From assembly GCA_004026145.2 (NCBI GenBank), contig CP034976.1, positions 13,149,887 through 13,213,886 on the forward strand: a stretch of 64,000 nt of DNA, given 5' to 3'. Below, piece after piece: positions 59,630 through 64,000 of the stretch (positions are counted from its first letter, which is position 1; every line of letters starts with the position of its first letter). The DNA comes from Takifugu bimaculatus (Eukaryota > Chordata > Actinopteri > Tetraodontiformes > Tetraodontidae). The notes beneath the pieces are model-generated. The model worked only from the letters and a program-made list of their open reading frames with translations, searched no databases and had not been told where the DNA came from. The translations under genes were made by a program, and so were the position numbers.

Positions 59630-59988
59630 GTATGTACCAAATCGACTAACTTATAAGCAGGACCTTAGCGATATGGTAAAGACAATAACCCCGTCTCTTT
59701 ACCAGTTAATAAGAATATCTCCTCTGCGTTATTGTCAATTCATTTGTTTGGCCTTTCGTTGTTTCCTTTGCGTCTTTATGTCGTGCATTTATCCAACTAG
59801 CTAATGCAATCGTTTCCATAAAATGTTAACAATTTTAGGATTTCTTTTGACCGTCTTGTACACTCTCAAACATTTTTGAGTTACTGATTCAACGTTTTGC
59901 CATTTAACTTGGAAGTAAGTACCACAGCCTAAACAAATAAACTAATAATCTGTGTATTGCAGTTAGTTTATTTTCCCTGTTTTGGAGA

Positions 59989-62900
59989 ATGGATGCAACT
60001 CAGATGATAAATGACTCTGTGCTGGAGTCAGATGAGGAAGAAAATGAAGCTAATCAACCCAGCAAGGGTAGACCGGTCGCTAAACTACTCATTTTAAAAA
60101 ATGATCACATGCCTGAGACAGGTGAGTGAATGACTATATGAGTTATTACAGCAAATCACTATCTATGTGTCATTGAATGTGTTACGTGGTTTCCCTTGTC
60201 TAGAATTACCACTCTTTTTGGGAGAAAATGTTTTGGGCCGGGATGGTAACACTTGCACTGTGCCCTTGCCATCTCCCTCCATTTCCAAGCAGCATGCAAC
60301 CATCTCAATCTCCTTGTATCGATCTAGAGGTGAATCAGATCTGGAGGCTTTGGTTTGGGATCTTGGGAGCCTGAATGGGACCCGCAAAGGTCGCCTTAAG
60401 TTGACTCCAAATGTACGCTATGCCCTCGTTGCCCAGGACAGTTTGGTTTTGGCAGATATCCCGTGTCAGTTTGTCAGTTGTTCTGCAGACACAGTCTCTG
60501 CTCAGCATAACTTCCAGACACCTGTGAGTCGAAGCTCCCTGGCAGATGCCTCCAATGAAAAGGGAAGTGGCACCGATGTTGGTGGTGAGAAATCTGACAG
60601 AGTTTCAGATGCAAAGGTCTCATCACCAGTTCTCAAAGACACAAAGAGTACCCCCATGCGGACCATTTGCCTGTCCTTTGAGCAAACTCCAACTCAGCCA
60701 GAGGGCACCTTGGTCCCAGAATCTGAATCAGATGAAGAAAGAGAGGGTCGAGCCAATCGGAGGCAGAAGACTTTAGGTTTGTAAATTCTGATGAAATAAA
60801 ACAGTTTACAAAACTAAAATGCTTTTAAGGCTAAATTTTAACAGATTCATGTTGATTGCCTTTTACAGATTCTGATTCCGACCTCAATAAATCTAGTCCT
60901 ACTTGTTCAAACTTCCTGACTCCCACAAACAAAACTGTCCCTGAAAGGTATGTAAGGAATGGAGAACTTGGCAAATAAAACCGGTTTTTCTACTCACAAT
61001 TCACATGTTGCCAATTCTTGTTGGTATAACCCTTTTTTAAGAGTGTATCTTTTTTCCTGAAGGATGTTTGTGCTTGACTTGTTATTATCAACTGTCTTAC
61101 AGTGAGGATGAAAGTCCTATTACACCACCCTTCTCCACTAAAAATAGGCCTCACAGACATGTCGGATTCAACAAAGGAGAGACAAATATAAATATGGGCC
61201 GACAGCAGCTGAAGGAAAAACCGGCATCCGAAAAAGAGGAAGAACATTTTTCCACGGATAGTGGCCCTCATATGCAAGAGAATCAGGAAACCAATGCCCA
61301 GCTCAAATACGATAACCTGCCTGTTGCTGCACCATCAGTCACTACAGACGCATTTCAAATGGACAGTGACACTGATTTGGAGGGAGAGGAGGACGGGGTG
61401 GCTCCGACAGCCCCTGCGACCTTGACTACAAACCAAATTGTTGATGGCACATCAGACAAAGCCCAGTTTTGCATGGAGAGTGATACCGATGTTGAGGAGG
61501 ACGATCACGCCTCGCGCAAAGTTCCCGGACCTGCGTCTCTGCCTGAAAACAACACAAAACCTTTACCTGAAACTCCAGTCTTTCGGCCAGAGGACGTCAC
61601 TGTGGACAGTGATACGGACGTGGATGATGACGACACATTGGGCGCTGCGTCAAAAGCTAAACCCACTTCAGTCCAGAGCAGAACCACTGCTGACTCCACT
61701 CCAACAACACACCTGAAACAGTTCCATTCTGACAGTGACGCAGAGAGCGAGGAGGACGACATGAAACAAGTGCCAAGTAATTCATCCTTTAAAATAAGCG
61801 AGACACCCGCTAAATTAGCCAAAGGTGTTTCTGCTGTGCCGCCCTGCCCAGGCAGTGAGACGCATGATGACGCCCTTCCTGCCATCAGGAAATCTGGTGC
61901 CGCGGAATCGTGGAATGCTGCAGACACACGTGCTGATTTGGATATTCTGTCTGACAGCGACACGGATGCGGAACATGATTCTCCTCTGGTAAAACAAACA
62001 TTTGTTGGCACAAATATGTCACTCACACGCTGTCCTGTGTCAGAAGCCATCCAGTCAGATTCTGACGCAGACACAGATGTGGAAGAATCCACCACAGCCC
62101 CCGTTTTGGGGAGGGTAACTACAGCCAGCCTTCAGGAAGGAGGAGAAAAGGATGTGGAAGTTGAGGTCAATGTTGCGGCGCCTGGAGAAGGCCACGTCCC
62201 GCGCCTCGTCAGGGAGGAGACTCCTGGACTCTTGAATCCTTCCTACCAGCACTGCTCTACTCCTGTCCAGTTGCCAGGTAAATATTCAATCAGACTTAAT
62301 GAAAGAACTTAAAGGAACAAGTTACCTGAATTTACTAAATAGTTTCCATTCCACGGGTGTTTCACCTGTAGAATACAGGAAAATCATTTCCATCATTTCC
62401 TCAGTAAATGGTTTTTAGGTTTTAGTTACCTCCGACTTCCTTTTTCTTCTGAGATTTGAAATTTGAGTGAGATGTAGAAATTCAAGTGTTTTTGTTTTTT
62501 TTATCGCTGTGCATCTTCATTGTTCTGCTACTTAATTTAATTATCATCGGAGATTGATGGCGACTGTGGATTTTATCCCCAGTAATCTACCTAGTAATCT
62601 AGTATGAATCAAACACACAGAAAATACTGGCATGCAGAGCATGAACGAATGTGCTGGTAAAGGCTGACTATGCAGAGTCTAAACCTCACCTTCCATCTTT
62701 GTTTCCTTTCAAACAACCTTCTCCCCGATCACGGAAAAGCTCCCTAAAATCAGCATTTGGCCTAAATATACCTTGCTAACACTATATGGTGAAAGATGAT
62801 GTCATTTAACACATGAGAGCAAACAAACAGTTTCAACATTTTTTTCAATCATTTCAGCAAAAAAACTAACAAGACTGATATTGAGTTACAAGTTTTTGTA

Positions 62901-64000
62901 AGAGTGTAGTTATTTTAGTGTTTTGATGCTTGTAGAAAATCAAGTGGAGGATATGGAGACCCAGGCCTTCCTGAGCCCCAGCTCAGTGAGATGTGAGTAA
63001 AAGTTTTGTTATGCAGTAAAATCACATCATTTTGTGTTCTGTAAAGTAATTCACCTCACGTGTGTGTCTTTATTTGATCTCCTACACTGAGTAGATACGG
63101 GAGCTCCTGCTCTGAGGACTGAAGCATTAGATTTGGACTCAGACAGTCAGGAGGAGGAGAACATCGCTGTGGCCGAGACACAGTCTTTTGTTCTGCAGAC
63201 CCGAGCCTGTCGGGGCAGTCGCTCGGAGGGCCACATCAGAGAAGCCACGCAGACATCCGCCCTCGAGTCTGCTGATGATGAAATGAGCAAACAGTCCTGC
63301 AGAGAAGAGTCTTTTCAGCTGGGATTGTCTGAGAGCAGCCACATTCAGGATGCAGCTGCAGCTGCAGACATGGAAAGCACCCAGGCTTTTGTCTCTGTAG
63401 AGGCCACCCAACTATATGCAGCCACCTCATCGATGAGTGCTTCAGAACTCCATGCTGCACCAGCTGATGGCGATCAGGGGGAGGAGCCAGCCACAGGCTC
63501 AGCTGTACCTGAAAGGGAAGGTTGGGAAAATTTGGCCTTAGAAGCAACACAGGCTTACCTTTCAGACCCATATCATGATTCAGAAGAGGAAACGGATGAT
63601 GAGGAGACTCAGCGCTTTCATGGTCCAGCCTCTGCTACCCTCGCCATGGCTGAAACTCAACCAATGTGTGCTTTTGAGGAGGAGGACATAAAGCATCCTG
63701 TTTCCACTGCAGTGCAAGTTAAGGTCAGAGCAAAGAATGAAACAGAAGAGAGGGCAGAGCACAGTGAGGCGGCCGTAGCTCAGGGGAGGCCCCTCAAGGT
63801 GGATCTGTCTCTAGCCGAAACTCAGCCCATGTGCACCAGCGATGACAGGGAAAGTGATGATGAGGATTCGTTTCCAGGTCTACGAAAAGGGAAAACAAAA
63901 CAGCTGCAGATTGAAGATGAGCAGACGCAGCCCCTCACAAGTTCAGAGCAATCCGCTGTTGAAACGCAGCCGCTGCAGACTGTTGACCGGGACCTGGCTC
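59989..64000 (+). CDS. MDC1: MDC1, mediator of DNA damage checkpoint 1 (3' part outside window)
   Basis: MDC1 is the chromatin adaptor that binds phosphorylated H2AX at DNA breaks. Exons: 59989-60121, 60204-60776, 60869-60947, 61103-62277, 62936-62992 and 63095 to the window edge, in frame for about 974 residues. The start MDATQ keeps Thr4-Gln5, the ATM site used for FHA-mediated dimerisation. The FHA domain spans about residues 35-130: G56-R57, SPSISKQH with H75, and GSLNGT near 99-104. Exon 4 carries repeated acidic SDTD-type motifs (MDSDTD, MESDTD, VDSDTD, LSDSDTD), which when phosphorylated bind NBS1. The last exons are dense in TQ sites, including TQAF, TQSF, TQAF and TQRF, the type that recruits RNF8. 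The C-terminal BRCT pair lies beyond the window. Confidence 0.93.
61359..62090 (+). other. MDC1: MDC1 SDTD repeat region
   Basis: Within exon 4, acidic Ser-Asp-Thr-Asp motifs recur at about 61359, 61476, 61602 and 61947, with degenerate relatives at about 61727 (HSDSDAESEED) and 62055 (SDSDADTDVEE). In mammals CK2 phosphorylates these motifs and the NBS1 FHA/BRCT module binds them, tethering the MRE11 complex. Confidence 0.85.
62278..62935. other. MDC1 intron
   Basis: This A+T-rich intron of about 660 bp lies between exon 4 (donor ccag|gtaaat) and the 57-nt exon 62936-62992. I see nothing else in it. Confidence 0.75.
62959..63618 (+). other. MDC1: MDC1 TQxF motif cluster
   Basis: Four in-frame TQxF motifs occur: TQAF at 62959-62970, TQSF at 63178-63189, TQAF at 63379-63390 and TQRF at 63607-63618. 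TQLY and TQAY variants lie between them, and ETQPMC repeats follow. In mammals ATM-phosphorylated TQxF motifs bind the RNF8 FHA domain. Confidence 0.85.

Noticed and set aside
61505..62095. 196-codon minus-strand frame opposite MDC1 exon 4
   Set aside because: It is a shadow of the plus-strand MDC1 exon, whose SDTD motifs and splice sites identify the true strand.
1..64000. CRISPR arrays, bacterial operons, tRNA or rRNA genes
   Set aside because: The window is eukaryotic. No spacer-repeat arrays, tRNA cloverleaf boxes or rRNA segments were seen; the tandem repeats lack unique spacers.

Overview
The window is vertebrate nuclear DNA, most likely from a teleost fish. Genes are split by GT-AG introns, many only 80-150 bp long. 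The intergenic DNA is rich in (CA)n, (GATA)n and (ATCC)n microsatellites and carries two minisatellites and a fish-type non-LTR retrotransposon fragment. The gene set is GNL1, DDR1, FLOT1, TUBB and MDC1. All five lie in the extended class I region of the mammalian MHC, so this is a conserved MHC-linked block, although no class I or class II gene is visible. No species can be assigned by reading alone; the compact introns would suit a percomorph fish.

Layout: 798-1257 (+) holds the last two coding exons of GNL1. From 1258 to about 14.3 kb the DNA is repeat-rich. It contains a scrambled, broken partial copy of GNL1 (4892-5690), a 27-bp minisatellite (5805-6613), a reverse-transcriptase fragment (8970-9283) and two direct copies of a duplicated tract (about 2.70-3.85 kb and 11.09-12.75 kb), followed by (GT)n and (ATCC)n arrays. 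From 14.3 to 29.4 kb no coding exon was recognised, but a CpG-rich, CCAAT-containing stretch at about 18.35-19.5 kb looks like a promoter, probably that of DDR1.

DDR1 (29473-46765, +) is a collagen-receptor tyrosine kinase assembled here from 19 coding exons. FLOT1 (52339-49028, -) runs towards it, and the two poly(A) signals are only about 100 bp apart. TUBB (54463-58320, +) is divergent from FLOT1. It encodes a complete 444-residue beta-tubulin and has one more intron than the usual vertebrate layout. MDC1 (59989 to beyond 64000, +) encodes a DNA-damage adaptor; its FHA domain, SDTD repeats and TQxF motifs are visible and its 3' part is cut by the window edge.

The genes do not form one pathway: GTPase, collagen receptor, membrane-raft scaffold, cytoskeleton and DNA repair. 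Their shared feature is conserved linkage. I found no wholly new system. The most useful observations are the rearranged GNL1 copy, the reading-frame conflict at the DDR1 transmembrane exon, the kinase-domain insert in DDR1, the extra TUBB intron and the conserved phospho-motif array of MDC1.
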